Assembly (NCBI GenBank): GCA_023440965.1
Contig: JAEZRC010000004.1
Coordinates: 62,001 to 126,000, forward strand
Length of the DNA: 64,000 nt
Origin: Bacillota bacterium
GTDB lineage: Bacteria > Bacillota > Clostridia > Oscillospirales > Ruminococcaceae
Direction: 5' to 3'
Shown piece by piece: positions 24,427-32,820 of this stretch; the first letter of the stretch is position 1, and the number at the start of each line of letters is the position of its first letter. The translations under genes were made by a program, and so were the position numbers. The notes under the pieces were generated by a model. That model worked only from the letters and a program-made list of their open reading frames with translations, was not told the origin of the DNA and searched no databases.

Positions 24427-24777
24427 ATGGAGGCTCTGCTTTATTCAATAGTAATTGTTGTATCAGTTCTGTTAATCATCTGTCTTATAAAAGTCATTAC
24501 ATCTGCATTCCTGAATAAAAAGAAAACTATACTAACTATGTTTACACTTGTTCCTGTAAAAGCAAAGAATGAAGATATTGAATACACAGTCAGGAGCCTT
24601 TTGTGGAGCAGTAGTTGGGAAAGCCTGATAGGCAACCGTATTATCCTTGTCCTAACTGATTGTGATGAAGAAACCATAAAGCTCTGCAATAAACTATCTG
24701 AGGAGTATGAGCCAGTAATAACCTGTTACCCTGAGGAACTTAAGAATCTTATAACTAATCCCGAGCTTATATTGTAA
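24427..24777 (+). CDS. Small single-span membrane protein, function unknown
   Basis: 116 residues. One N-terminal membrane helix (about 4-28) is followed by a soluble part that reads FTLVPVKAKNEDIEYTVRSLLW and ends with ILVLTDCDEETIKLCNKLSEE. The alternation of strand and helix suggests a small alpha/beta domain. The LVPVKAKNEDIEYTVRSLLW segment is faintly like the start of a glycosyltransferase fold, but there is too little of it for a call. A strong ribosome binding site (GAGGAGGAA) and good codon use support a real gene. recD2 follows 23 bp later. Confidence 0.7.
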   Translation: MEALLYSIVIVVSVLLIICLIKVITSAFLNKKKTILTMFTLVPVKAKNEDIEYTVRSLLWSSSWESLIGNRIILVLTDCDEETIKLCNKLSEEYEPVITCYPEELKNLITNPELIL

Positions 24778-24800
24778 ATAAATCTAAAGGAATGAAATAA

Positions 24801-27017
24801 ATGGAGAATAAGCAGCTTTGCCATATTGAAGGCAACGTTGATTCAATTGCATATAAAAATGAAGTCAATGGCTTTGCTGTTCTTACTCTTGATGTGGGGG
24901 GAGAGCCCATTACTGTTGTCGGTGAAATCGGCAATGTTGAGGAAGGTGAAGAGCTTCGCTTAACCGGTGAATACACAAGTCACCCGAAGTACGGCTCACA
25001 GTTCAAGGCGCAGCTTTGTGAAAGAACACTGCCAAAGTCAGTTGCCGCTATTCAGCGCTATCTTGCAAGTGGTGTAATTAAAGGCATCGGCCCAGTGCTT
25101 GCAAAAAAAATTGTAAAAAAGTTCGGAGAAGAAACCTTTGATATCTTTGAAAAACAGCCTGAACGTCTTGTTGAGGTCGATGGCATAACAAAGAAAAAAG
25201 CAGATAAATTCATTGAGGATTTTAAAAACGTTTTTGGCATACGAACATTAATGGTGTTCCTGTCAAAATACGCGGTTGCCCCATCCTACGGCGTTCGTGC
25301 GTGGAAAAGATGGGGGCTCAATACCCTGGATATGCTCAAAATTAATCCTTACATATTATGCAGATTTGGAATTGATCTGCCCTTTGATAAAGCTGACGAA
25401 ATCGCGAAGGAACTCGATATCCCTAAAGATAACCAAAACAGAATAAGTGCTGGGATTGCATGTATACTTGCAGAAAACAGTTTTTCTGGGCATACATGCC
25501 TTCCTTTTGACAGGTTAAAGGACAAGTCGTGTGAGATTCTCGAAGTTACCGAGGAAGATTTTTATAATGTTGTCAGCGATGAACTCGAAAATCAGACTCT
25601 TGTTGAGTATACTAAAAACAATCGCAGATTCATATATCTTGCTGATTTTTATATAGCAGAAAGCTTTATAGCTCGACGTTTTGCTTACATGAGAAGTAAC
25701 GCTTATAATAGTAATATAAATTTTGATGATGTAATTGATATTGATGAAAAACAAAATGGAATTAAGTATCAAAGCCTTCAGAGAAAGGCGATTAATGAGG
25801 CATTGCAGAATGGCTTCATGATTCTCACAGGTGGCCCTGGAACAGGTAAAACAACAACACTAAATGCTATAATATCACTGTTTGAACAGCAAGGCTTGCA
25901 TGTTTTCATTACTGCTCCAACAGGACGAGCAGCAAAAAGAATTTCTGACCTAACAGGCTACGATGCAAAAACAATTCACAGACTTCTTGACATTGAACCG
26001 TCAAATTCTGAAAAATTCACTTTTGTTCACAATGAAAATAATCTTTTGGATTGTGATGTTATTATCGTTGATGAAATGTCAATGGTTGATGTTTTGCTTT
26101 TTGAGGCTTTATTGCGCGCTATGCCACTTTCCTGCAAGCTTATTATGGTTGGTGACAGTGATCAGCTTCCGTCAGTCGGTGCTGGCAACCTCCTCAAAGA
26201 CTTATTAGACAGTAAAGCTGTACCATCTGTAAAACTCACACAGATATTCAGACAGGCACAGGAGAGCAGTATTGTTAAAAACGCTCACCTTATAAATCAG
26301 GGTGAGTTACCGGATCTTTCTGAAAAGGACAATGACTTCTTCTTCCTTCAACGCCTTGATTATGAAGATATTGCAAACACTGTTGTTGAACTTCAAAAGG
26401 AACGCTTGCCTAAAACCTACGGTTATTCTTCTGTTGATGATATTCAGGTGCTATGCCCGACGAGAAAAGGCCCGATCGGAGTTTATGAGCTTAACAAAAG
26501 GCTTCAGGCTGAACTTAATCCACCTGAAAAATTTCTCGCAGAGCTGCGTATGCCTCATTATACCTTCCGTGAAAATGATAAGGTAATGCAGACAAAAAAC
26601 AATTATGATATCATATGGCAGCGTGATGAAGAAAAGGGAAGTGGGATTTTCAACGGTGATATTGGTAAGATAGTTGAGGTCGACAGAGCGTCAGCAACGG
26701 TTAAAATTAACTTTGAGGGAAGATTATGCACATATAATTCAGCTATGCTTGAAAATCTTGAGCTTGCGTACGCAGTCACTGTCCACAAAAGTCAAGGCAG
26801 TGAATTTGATGTCGTAGTATTGCCTTTATTCGGCGGATATGATAAGCTATATTTCAGGAATCTTCTATATACAGCTGTTACAAGAGCTAAAAAGCTCCTT
26901 ATAATAGTCGGTTCAGCGAAAAGAGTAGAATTTATGATTGAAAACAACAGGCGTACTTGCAGATACACCTGTCTGAAAGATATGTTAATAAAGGACATTT
27001 ATGATGAAAAAGAATAG
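24801..27017 (+). CDS. recD2: ATP-dependent DNA helicase RecD2
   Basis: 738-residue superfamily 1B 5'-3' helicase of the RecD2 type, found in bacteria without RecBC and acting in repair and replication-fork rescue. The long N-terminal region contains helix-hairpin-helix-like segments (IKGIGPVLAKKIVKKFG at about 93, LVEVDGITKKKADKFIE at about 119). Walker A, GGPGTGKTTT, lies at about 344. DEMSMVD (motif II), GDSDQLPSVGAGNLL (motif III) and AVTVHKSQGSEFD with YTAVTRAKKLL near the C-terminus complete the set. AGGAATG precedes the ATG. Its end overlaps comF by 17 bp. Confidence 0.95.
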   Translation: MENKQLCHIEGNVDSIAYKNEVNGFAVLTLDVGGEPITVVGEIGNVEEGEELRLTGEYTSHPKYGSQFKAQLCERTLPKSVAAIQRYLASGVIKGIGPVLAKKIVKKFGEETFDIFEKQPERLVEVDGITKKKADKFIEDFKNVFGIRTLMVFLSKYAVAPSYGVRAWKRWGLNTLDMLKINPYILCRFGIDLPFDKADEIAKELDIPKDNQNRISAGIACILAENSFSGHTCLPFDRLKDKSCEILEVTEEDFYNVVSDELENQTLVEYTKNNRRFIYLADFYIAESFIARRFAYMRSNAYNSNINFDDVIDIDEKQNGIKYQSLQRKAINEALQNGFMILTGGPGTGKTTTLNAIISLFEQQGLHVFITAPTGRAAKRISDLTGYDAKTIHRLLDIEPSNSEKFTFVHNENNLLDCDVIIVDEMSMVDVLLFEALLRAMPLSCKLIMVGDSDQLPSVGAGNLLKDLLDSKAVPSVKLTQIFRQAQESSIVKNAHLINQGELPDLSEKDNDFFFLQRLDYEDIANTVVELQKERLPKTYGYSSVDDIQVLCPTRKGPIGVYELNKRLQAELNPPEKFLAELRMPHYTFRENDKVMQTKNNYDIIWQRDEEKGSGIFNGDIGKIVEVDRASATVKINFEGRLCTYNSAMLENLELAYAVTVHKSQGSEFDVVVLPLFGGYDKLYFRNLLYTAVTRAKKLLIIVGSAKRVEFMIENNRRTCRYTCLKDMLIKDIYDEKE

Positions 27018-27714
27018 TATTTTTAGATATATAACAGATCTATTGTTCCCAAACCGCTGCCCTTGTTGCAATAAGTTCATTAGTTGGAACAAGCTTATCT
27101 GCGATAATTGCATTGCAAAGTTCCCAGAAGTAAAAGTGCCTATATGTATAAAATGCGGGAAGGCAGATTGTATCTGTAATACAAAGCCGCAATATGATTA
27201 TTGTATAGTTGCAACCTACTACGACGGAATTATTAAAAATGGTATTGTTAACTTCAAGCTGAAAAACGGAGTCAACTTTGCTGAATATTTTTCGAAAAAG
27301 CTTGTAAATCTGCTTAATAAAAATAATCTTAGCGATAGTATTGACATAATAACTGCCGTCCCAATGACTCGTCAGAAAAGAATTGAGAGGGGATATAATC
27401 AGTCAGAGGTATTGGCAAAATATATATCAAGATCACTCAACAAGCCACTAGCAAATAATATTATCAAAAAGAAAAATAAAAAGCTTACACAACATAAACT
27501 TACATATCTTGAGAGAAAAGAATTTGTAAAAGGTTCATTCATTGCTGACAAGGCCTATGATTTAAAAGGGAAGACTGTTTTGCTTTGTGATGATGTAATA
27601 ACCTCTGGTGCAACTTTAAATGAGTGCGCAAAAATGCTCAAGAAGCTTGGTGCAAATAGAGTAATATGTGCTGTCATTTCTTCGACTAATAAAAAATATA
27701 ATAACGAATTATAA
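27001..27714 (+). CDS. comF: ComF family phosphoribosyltransferase-like protein
   Basis: 237 residues. The N-terminal zinc-finger region has paired Cys (CPCCNK, CDNC, CIKCGKADCIC). A type I phosphoribosyltransferase domain follows, with the PRPP loop VLLCDDVITSGATL near residue 195. ComF proteins are needed for DNA uptake during transformation in competent species, but are widespread and the biochemical role is unclear. Another DNA-uptake gene, dprA, is at 43007. The ATG overlaps the recD2 end; a second ATG directly follows and either could be used. No terminator is evident after it. Confidence 0.92.
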   Translation: MMKKNSIFRYITDLLFPNRCPCCNKFISWNKLICDNCIAKFPEVKVPICIKCGKADCICNTKPQYDYCIVATYYDGIIKNGIVNFKLKNGVNFAEYFSKKLVNLLNKNNLSDSIDIITAVPMTRQKRIERGYNQSEVLAKYISRSLNKPLANNIIKKKNKKLTQHKLTYLERKEFVKGSFIADKAYDLKGKTVLLCDDVITSGATLNECAKMLKKLGANRVICAVISSTNKKYNNEL

Positions 27715-27721
27715 AAAAAAC

Positions 27722-27750
27722 TTGAAAATTATGTATGAATATGATAAAAT
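27722..27750 (+). promoter_or_regulatory. Promoter of the MreB-type gene
   Basis: TTGAAA (27722-27727), 17-bp spacer ending in TGA, TAAAAT (27745-27750); the ATG is 36 bp beyond. Confidence 0.65.
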
Positions 27751-27786
27751 AAAATGAATTGTAAATTATATTAGGAGGTAAGACCA

Positions 27787-28806
27787 ATGGCTTCGGTTGA
27801 TATAGGTATTGATTTGGGAACAGCAAACATAATAATAGCAACCGCAAAAAAAGGTTTGGTTTTGAATGAACCTTCTGTAGTAGCATATAATAAAAAGACA
27901 GAATCTGTTGTGGCAGTCGGAAGTGAAGCTTTTGAAATGCTCGGCAGAACACCAGAATATATAGTAGCAGTAAGACCTTTAAGAGATGGTGTTATTTCGG
28001 ACCACGATATGACACAGGCAATGATTAAGGAATTCATTTTAAAAGTTACTGGAAAACAACTTATAAAACCGAGAATTGTTATATGCATTCCATCATTTAT
28101 TACGGATGTTGAGAGCAGAGCTGTTGTTGAAGCTGCTTTGAACGCAGGTGCACGAAAAGTATACCTCATTCAGGAACCTGTTGCTGCTATGCTTGGTGCA
28201 GGTATTGATATTATTCAGCCTGATGGTCATATGGTTGTTGATATTGGTGGCGGAACCTGTGACGTTGCGGTAATATCACTTGGTGGTATTGTACGTTCAA
28301 ATTCAACAAAAGTTGCAGGCAACAAAATTGATCAGGCAATAATCAAATACGTTCAGAATAAATATAAAATTCTTCTTGGTGAGAAAACAGCAGAGCAAGT
28401 TAAAATGGATCTTACCAATGTTTTTGATCCTAAGGGCGAAAAAAAGCAGATAGTCAAGGGAAGAAATCTTCTTAAAGGCTTACCTGAAAAGCTTGAAATA
28501 AGTGATCTTGATATTTATGAGGCTATTTCTGATTGCGTTGATGATATAATTGAAACTATTAAAAACGTCCTTGAACAGACTCCGCCAGAGCTTGTTGGTG
28601 ATATTTACACAAACGGAATTCTTCTTACTGGCGGTGGTGCTTTACTTGGTGGATTGCCACAGGTCATTGAACAACGCATTAACGTAAAATGCGTTTCAGC
28701 TGAAAGTCCTCTTGAATGTGTTGCAAAAGGAACTCGTATTGCATTTAAAGTAGCAGACAAGCTTCTTGAAGGTTTTGAACAAATATCACTTTACAAATAC
28801 AAATAA
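27787..28806 (+). CDS. mreB: Rod shape-determining protein, MreB/Mbl family actin
   Basis: 339 residues, normal size for bacterial actins that position cell-wall synthesis. ATP-binding motifs: GIDLGTANIII at the N-terminus (phosphate 1), VVDIGGGTCDVAVI near 150 (phosphate 2) and GILLTGGGALLGGLP near 278 (adenosine). LIQEPVAAMLGAGIDI is the connecting segment typical of MreB. It is a lone gene with its own promoter and terminator; no mreC or mreD follows, which fits the Mbl or MreBH paralogues better than the mreBCD operon gene. The symbol is a family label only. Confidence 0.92.
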   Translation: MASVDIGIDLGTANIIIATAKKGLVLNEPSVVAYNKKTESVVAVGSEAFEMLGRTPEYIVAVRPLRDGVISDHDMTQAMIKEFILKVTGKQLIKPRIVICIPSFITDVESRAVVEAALNAGARKVYLIQEPVAAMLGAGIDIIQPDGHMVVDIGGGTCDVAVISLGGIVRSNSTKVAGNKIDQAIIKYVQNKYKILLGEKTAEQVKMDLTNVFDPKGEKKQIVKGRNLLKGLPEKLEISDLDIYEAISDCVDDIIETIKNVLEQTPPELVGDIYTNGILLTGGGALLGGLPQVIEQRINVKCVSAESPLECVAKGTRIAFKVADKLLEGFEQISLYKYK

Positions 28807-28810
28807 AAAA

Positions 28811-28856
28811 AGGTATAGTATTGAATTACATTCAAATACTATACCTATATTTTTTA
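28811..28856 (+). terminator. Terminator of the MreB-type gene
   Basis: A 12-bp perfect stem (AGGTATAGTATT with AATACTATACCT), extended by GAAT/ATTC toward a short loop, is followed by TATATTTTTTATT. Confidence 0.88.
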
Positions 28857-28871
28857 TTGAGGTAAATTTTT

Positions 28872-29060
28872 ATGATACAATTGTCACGCAAAGAACTTGA
28901 TATTCTTGAAGCTCAGATTCAATCAGAGCAAAATCTTGTTTCCACTTTTCGAAAACATAGTGACCAAACAACTGATCCTGAACTAAAAATTCTTTATCAG
29001 AAAATATCTGCAATTAATCAGAATTGCTATAATAAATTACTTTATTTATTGAAAGGGTAG
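28872..29060 (+). CDS. Small helical protein, probable spore-coat-associated (CotF partner type)
   Basis: 62 residues, all helix-forming: starts MIQLSRKELDILEAQIQSEQ and continues through a DPELKILYQKIS segment to KLLYLLKG. The pattern of KEL, EQ and DPxLK positions resembles the small proteins encoded beside CotF-like coat genes in Clostridia; this is recall, not a search. GAGGT precedes the ATG. The next gene starts 8 bp after its stop and is of similar character. The organism sporulates (spoIIR nearby), which fits but proves nothing. Confidence 0.6.
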   Translation: MIQLSRKELDILEAQIQSEQNLVSTFRKHSDQTTDPELKILYQKISAINQNCYNKLLYLLKG

Positions 29061-29068
29061 TGTATAAA

Positions 29069-29326
29069 ATGTCAAAGCAAAACGATTCTTCTGATAAGAA
29101 AATACTTATTGATGCAATGGAGCTTTCAAAAAAAGCTTGCAGTGAAAATCTTAATGCATTAATAAATAGTATTGAAGACACAGTTGTTGCTGAATTCAAA
29201 ATTTGTCTTACAACGCAGATGGAAATCCTTGATATGCTTAGGGCAGAAGCTAAAAGTAGAAACGCTCTTGATTACTTAAAAATTCCAGATGATGAGGTTA
29301 GAGAAGCATATTCAAAATACTGCTGA
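29069..29326 (+). CDS. Small helical protein, possible CotF-like coat protein
   Basis: 85 residues, predicted all alpha: MSKQNDSSDKKILIDAMEL, then SENLNALINSIED and a long helix to AKSRNALDYL, ending DDEVREAYSKYC. It has the length and helix layout of CotF-family coat proteins, but the usual Gly-Trp-Tyr ending is absent, so the call is weak. I chose ATG 29069 over GTG 29060 because the AAAGGG ribosome binding site is too close to the latter. Its TGA stop abuts the stop of the opposing mscS gene with no base between. Confidence 0.55.
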   Translation: MSKQNDSSDKKILIDAMELSKKACSENLNALINSIEDTVVAEFKICLTTQMEILDMLRAEAKSRNALDYLKIPDDEVREAYSKYC

Positions 29327-30118
29327 TTATTTCTTTATCTGTACATCAAGTTGACTATAAGGTATTGAAATACCTTCTTCGTCAAATTTTGTTTTTACTA
29401 ATTCAAGCATATCAAAATTTAGTGGCCAGTAATTTTCTGATTTAACCCATATTTTTACTGCTATATTTATTGAGTTTGAAGCTTGTTCGGTTACACGGAT
29501 AAGTGGTGCAGGATCTTTTAATGCCAGTTCGTTCCTATCAACAATATCGGCAAGAATCTTTTTAGCCTTAGTATAATCATCTTTGTAGCTTATTGAGAAC
29601 ACAAGGTCAAGACGTCTTGTTTTTTCCTGAGTGTAGTTTATGATGGAAGAGTTTGAAACCTGTCCATTTGGAATATATACAGCCTTATTGTCATTTGTTA
29701 GAAGGCGAGTGTATAGAATTGTAATTGCCTCAACATTACCCTCAGATGATCCGATCTGAACATAATCTCCAACTGTAAAAGGTTTTGAGAAAAGAATTAT
29801 AAATCCGCCAGCAAGGTTTGACATGCTTGATTGCAAAGCAAGACCAACAGCAAGACCAGCAGCACCAATGATTGTTACAAGAGAGGTTGTTGGTACCCCA
29901 AGTTTTGTTAATGCAATTACTATAACAACTGTATATAGTGTTACCTTAACAAGTGATTTCAGAAATGAATGTGCGGTAATGTCAATCTTGCTCTTGTTAA
30001 GTGCCTTTCCCATTATTTTAACAATAATCTTTGCAAGAATAATGCCAATGAGGAATATTGCAACTGCTATGCCTAGGGTAGGAAGGTAATCATAAATATT
30101 ATCAATAATTTTATCCAT
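29327..30118 (-). CDS. Small-conductance mechanosensitive channel, MscS family
   Basis: 263 residues. Opens under membrane tension to release solutes during osmotic downshock. Three N-terminal membrane helices are visible; the third, pore-lining helix is Gly/Ala-rich (IIGAAGLAVGLALQSSMSNLAGGFIIL), then comes the beta domain segment FTVGDYVQIGSSEGNVEAI and the conserved IPNGQVSNSSIINYT. The start is the ATG of MDKIIDN behind AAAGGA; an upstream in-frame ATG would add an unlikely extra hydrophobic segment. Single gene, convergent with the coat-like pair. Confidence 0.93.
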   Translation of the reverse strand: MDKIIDNIYDYLPTLGIAVAIFLIGIILAKIIVKIMGKALNKSKIDITAHSFLKSLVKVTLYTVVIVIALTKLGVPTTSLVTIIGAAGLAVGLALQSSMSNLAGGFIILFSKPFTVGDYVQIGSSEGNVEAITILYTRLLTNDNKAVYIPNGQVSNSSIINYTQEKTRRLDLVFSISYKDDYTKAKKILADIVDRNELALKDPAPLIRVTEQASNSINIAVKIWVKSENYWPLNFDMLELVKTKFDEEGISIPYSQLDVQIKK

Positions 30119-30246
30119 AATACATATCCTTTCATTTAATAAAATTATTATATATGAATATAACGAAAATATCAATATAATTAATTTTCTACATATTAAC
30201 AATAACTCAATATTATTGAATTTTTTAAAAAAATAGCAAATTTATG

Positions 30247-30275
30247 TTGTAAAAAAAATCGAAATGAGTTATAAT
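30247..30275 (+). promoter_or_regulatory. Promoter of oadG-oadB
   Basis: TTGTAA (30247-30252), 17-bp spacer, TATAAT (30270-30275), 39 bp before the oadG ATG. Confidence 0.6.
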
Positions 30276-30314
30276 TAAAGAAATTATGTTATTTAATATA
30301 GAAGGAGAAATAAT

Positions 30315-30710
30315 ATGTTTCCAAATGCATTGACTGTATTAGCTGACCAGGAAATGGATTCTGAATTTATTGTAACTGTTGTCATTACAGGACTTGTTGT
30401 AGTATTTTCTGCACTTATTCTGCTGGTAATATTTATATCTATCTTTGGTAAGGGATTTAAAGCAATATCAAAAACAGATACACAAAAAGAAACAAAGCCT
30501 AAAGTATCAAAAACACAACAAGTGACAGAAATAAAGCCTGTAACTGAAAAAGGCATTGACGATGAAATTATTGCTGTTATAGCGGCTACTATTTCTGCCA
30601 TTTCAAGTGAAACCGGCAAAAAGCTTGCTATAAGAAGTATTAAGAGAGCTGACAGATCAGTAAATGCATGGGCAAGAGCTGGCGTGTTGGAGAATACAAG
30701 ACCATTTTAA
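30315..30710 (+). CDS. oadG: Sodium pump decarboxylase gamma subunit (OadG type)
   Basis: 131 residues. One N-terminal membrane helix (about 18-43, VVITGLVVVFSALILLVIFIS) is followed by FGKGF and a charged linker, then a short C-terminal domain ending SIKRADRSVNAWARAGVLENTRPF, as in gamma subunits of oxaloacetate/methylmalonyl-CoA decarboxylase pumps. It anchors the carboxyltransferase to the membrane beta subunit, encoded 31 bp downstream. AGAAGGAG precedes the ATG. Confidence 0.85.
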   Translation: MFPNALTVLADQEMDSEFIVTVVITGLVVVFSALILLVIFISIFGKGFKAISKTDTQKETKPKVSKTQQVTEIKPVTEKGIDDEIIAVIAATISAISSETGKKLAIRSIKRADRSVNAWARAGVLENTRPF

Positions 30711-30741
30711 TTCATATTAACTTACTTAAAGGGGCATAACT

Positions 30742-31959
30742 ATGATCGATAACTTTCTAAACACCATAAAAGATCTGGCGAACTCGTCAGGCTTTGCGGG
30801 TTTCCTTCAGGATGGCGGCTGGAAGAACCTTATAATGATAGCAATATCATTTTTGTTCATGTATCTTGCCATTGTTAAAAAATTTGAACCATTACTATTA
30901 TTACCTATCGCATTCGGTATGTTTTTAACGAATCTCCCTGATGCAAATATGTATCATCCGGAATATTTTAAGGCAAATGCCGATCACGTTTATGGATTTG
31001 TTCAAGCAATAAAAGAAGCTAATATAGGCTTGCTTGACTTATTCTATGTAGGTGTTAAGCTTCAGTTATTCCCACCACTTATATTCTTGGGCATTGGTTG
31101 TATGACTGATTTCGGACCACTTATTGCAAGCCCTAAGAGCTTTTTGCTCGGTGCTGCTGCACAGGCTGGTATATTCCTTACATTTATTGGTGCTGCACTT
31201 CTTGGAATGAATGCTGCAGAAGCTGGTTCGATAGCAATTATCGGTGGTGCTGATGGACCTACATCGATTTTTGTATCATCGAGATTGCTTGGAATGCACC
31301 CTTCTAAAAATCTTGATGTAGGAACTATTGCACTTGCTGCATATACTTATATGGCACTTGTTCCTATTATTCAGCCACCTATAATGAAAGCACTTACAAC
31401 CAAAAAGGAACGCAGCGTTGTAATGGGACAGTTAAGAAAAGTTACAAAAACAGAGAAAATTATTTTCCCGATAGTTGTAACATTGATTATTTGTCTAATG
31501 GTTCCTGATGCGACTCCACTCGTTGGTATGCTTATGTTCGGTAACCTATTAAAGGAAAGCGGCGTTTGCGAAAGACTTGTGAAGACTGCTCAGAATGAAC
31601 TAATGAATATTGTAACAATCATGCTTGGTGTTTCTGTTGGTGCAACAACACAGGCTGATAAGATTATGAATTTGGCGTTTGGTAAAGTAATTATTCTTGG
31701 TGTTTTTGCATTTGGTGCTGGTACTGCAGCAGGTGTTCTTTTCGGAAAAATAATGTATGTTACTTCAAAGGGTAAAGTTAATCCACTAATCGGTTCAGCT
31801 GGTGTATCAGCAGTTCCAATGGCTGCTCGTGTTTCACAGAAGGTCGGTCAGCAGACAAATCCTTCAAACTACCTCTTAATGCACGCTATGGGACCAAATG
31901 TTGCTGGAGTTATCGGTTCAGCAGTTGCCGCAGGTGTATTGTTAAGTATTATTAAATAA
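30742..31959 (+). CDS. oadB: Sodium ion-translocating decarboxylase beta subunit (OadB type)
   Basis: 405-residue integral membrane protein of the Na+-pumping decarboxylase family: decarboxylation of carboxybiotin drives Na+ out of the cell. Signatures: LIFLGIGCMTDFGPLIASP, IAIIGGADGPTSIFVSSRL and the C-terminal SAGVSAVPMAARVSQK with GPNVAGVIGSAVAAG. It follows oadG, but the alpha carboxyltransferase and biotin-carrier genes do not follow; a terminator does. Oxaloacetate, methylmalonyl-CoA or glutaconyl-CoA could be the substrate. Confidence 0.93.
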   Translation: MIDNFLNTIKDLANSSGFAGFLQDGGWKNLIMIAISFLFMYLAIVKKFEPLLLLPIAFGMFLTNLPDANMYHPEYFKANADHVYGFVQAIKEANIGLLDLFYVGVKLQLFPPLIFLGIGCMTDFGPLIASPKSFLLGAAAQAGIFLTFIGAALLGMNAAEAGSIAIIGGADGPTSIFVSSRLLGMHPSKNLDVGTIALAAYTYMALVPIIQPPIMKALTTKKERSVVMGQLRKVTKTEKIIFPIVVTLIICLMVPDATPLVGMLMFGNLLKESGVCERLVKTAQNELMNIVTIMLGVSVGATTQADKIMNLAFGKVIILGVFAFGAGTAAGVLFGKIMYVTSKGKVNPLIGSAGVSAVPMAARVSQKVGQQTNPSNYLLMHAMGPNVAGVIGSAVAAGVLLSIIK

Positions 31960-31965
31960 CAACTT

Positions 31966-31996
31966 AAAGAGCTCAGAAATGGGCTCTTTTATTTTA
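31966..31996 (+). terminator. Terminator of oadG-oadB
   Basis: AAAGAGCTC pairs with GGGCTCTTT (9 bp, one G-U) around a 6-nt loop, followed by TATTTTATT. Confidence 0.85.
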
Positions 31997-31998
31997 TT

Positions 31999-32028
31999 GA
32001 ATAACAATGGTAAAATATGGCTATAATA
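31999..32028 (+). promoter_or_regulatory. Candidate sigma-F-type (forespore) promoter of spoIIR
   Basis: GAATA (31999-32003), 15-bp spacer, GGCTATAATA (32019-32028). This is close to the GYWTA-N15-GGNRANANTW pattern of sigma F promoters, with one mismatch in each element. A sigma-A reading (TTGAAT, TATAAT) would need a 19-bp spacer. spoIIR is sigma-F-dependent in B. subtilis. Confidence 0.5.
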
Positions 32029-32060
32029 AAGACACATAACGTTGAAAGGACAGAAATTCT

Positions 32061-32756
32061 ATGAAAAAATTAGATGTCGCTTTATTATTAGGTTTAGTGA
32101 TTGCAGTGATACTATCAAGTGTTAATGCCTTTGCAAAGGACCTTGAAGGAATATCAGACGGCGTATTGAGGCTTCATATCCTCGCAAATTCCGACAGTAA
32201 AGAGGATCAGGAATTAAAACTTAAGGTTCGTGATGCAGTTCTTGCTGAAACCGAAGATCTTTTTTGTAAAGGTAAGACAAGACTTGAAGTAGAGCAGATA
32301 GCTTTAAACAATATTAATAAAATTCAGGATGTTGCCGAAAGGACTATCAAAGATAACGGTTATAATTATCCTGTTAAGTGTGAACTCACATATATGGAGT
32401 TTAATGACCGAACCTATGGTGATATAACATTGCCGGCGGGGTATTATGATGCAGTACGAATAACAATCGGCGAGGCAAAAGGACATAATTGGTGGTGTGT
32501 TATGTACCCACAACTATGTATTGCTCCCTCACTGGACAAAGAAAGCTTAGAGCCTATTGATACTTCACTGAATAAAGAAAATTTCAAACCAATGTTAGGC
32601 ACATCATTATATGAAGAAACTCAAAAAACTGATGACGATGATAAGCTTAAGGAATTTAATGACTCTGAAATTAAAATAATGAAAAAGCCTCAGAAATATA
32701 AAATTCGCTTTTTTAGCGTAAAATTATTCCGTCAAGTCAAGAAAGCCCTTTCTTAG
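32061..32756 (+). CDS. spoIIR: Stage II sporulation protein R
   Basis: 231 residues. In B. subtilis SpoIIR is made in the forespore, exported into the intermembrane space, and triggers SpoIIGA to activate sigma E in the mother cell. I see an N-terminal signal/anchor (LDVALLLGLVIAVILSSVNAFA), then ISDGVLRLHILANSDSKEDQELKLKVRDAVL, the strongest family signature, and GHNWWCVMYPQLC near residue 146. GAAAGGACAG precedes the ATG. It shows that the organism carries compartment-signalling genes for endospore formation. Confidence 0.95.
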   Translation: MKKLDVALLLGLVIAVILSSVNAFAKDLEGISDGVLRLHILANSDSKEDQELKLKVRDAVLAETEDLFCKGKTRLEVEQIALNNINKIQDVAERTIKDNGYNYPVKCELTYMEFNDRTYGDITLPAGYYDAVRITIGEAKGHNWWCVMYPQLCIAPSLDKESLEPIDTSLNKENFKPMLGTSLYEETQKTDDDDKLKEFNDSEIKIMKKPQKYKIRFFSVKLFRQVKKALS

Positions 32757-32770
32757 AATTGACTTGAATT

Positions 32771-32819
32771 ACCACCTGTGATAAACTTGAATTAACAAGT
32801 AAATTGCAGGTGGTGTTTT
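32771..32819 (+). promoter_or_regulatory. Hairpin sequestering the addB ribosome binding site
   Basis: ACCACCTG (32771-32778) pairs with CAGGTGGT (32807-32814), and ACTTG/CAAGT pair inside it. The 3' arm is the addB ribosome binding site (AGGTGG, 7 bp before ATG) and is followed by GTTTTT. It could work as a terminator after spoIIR, as a translational lock on addB, or both. Confidence 0.65.
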
Positions 32820-32820
32820 T

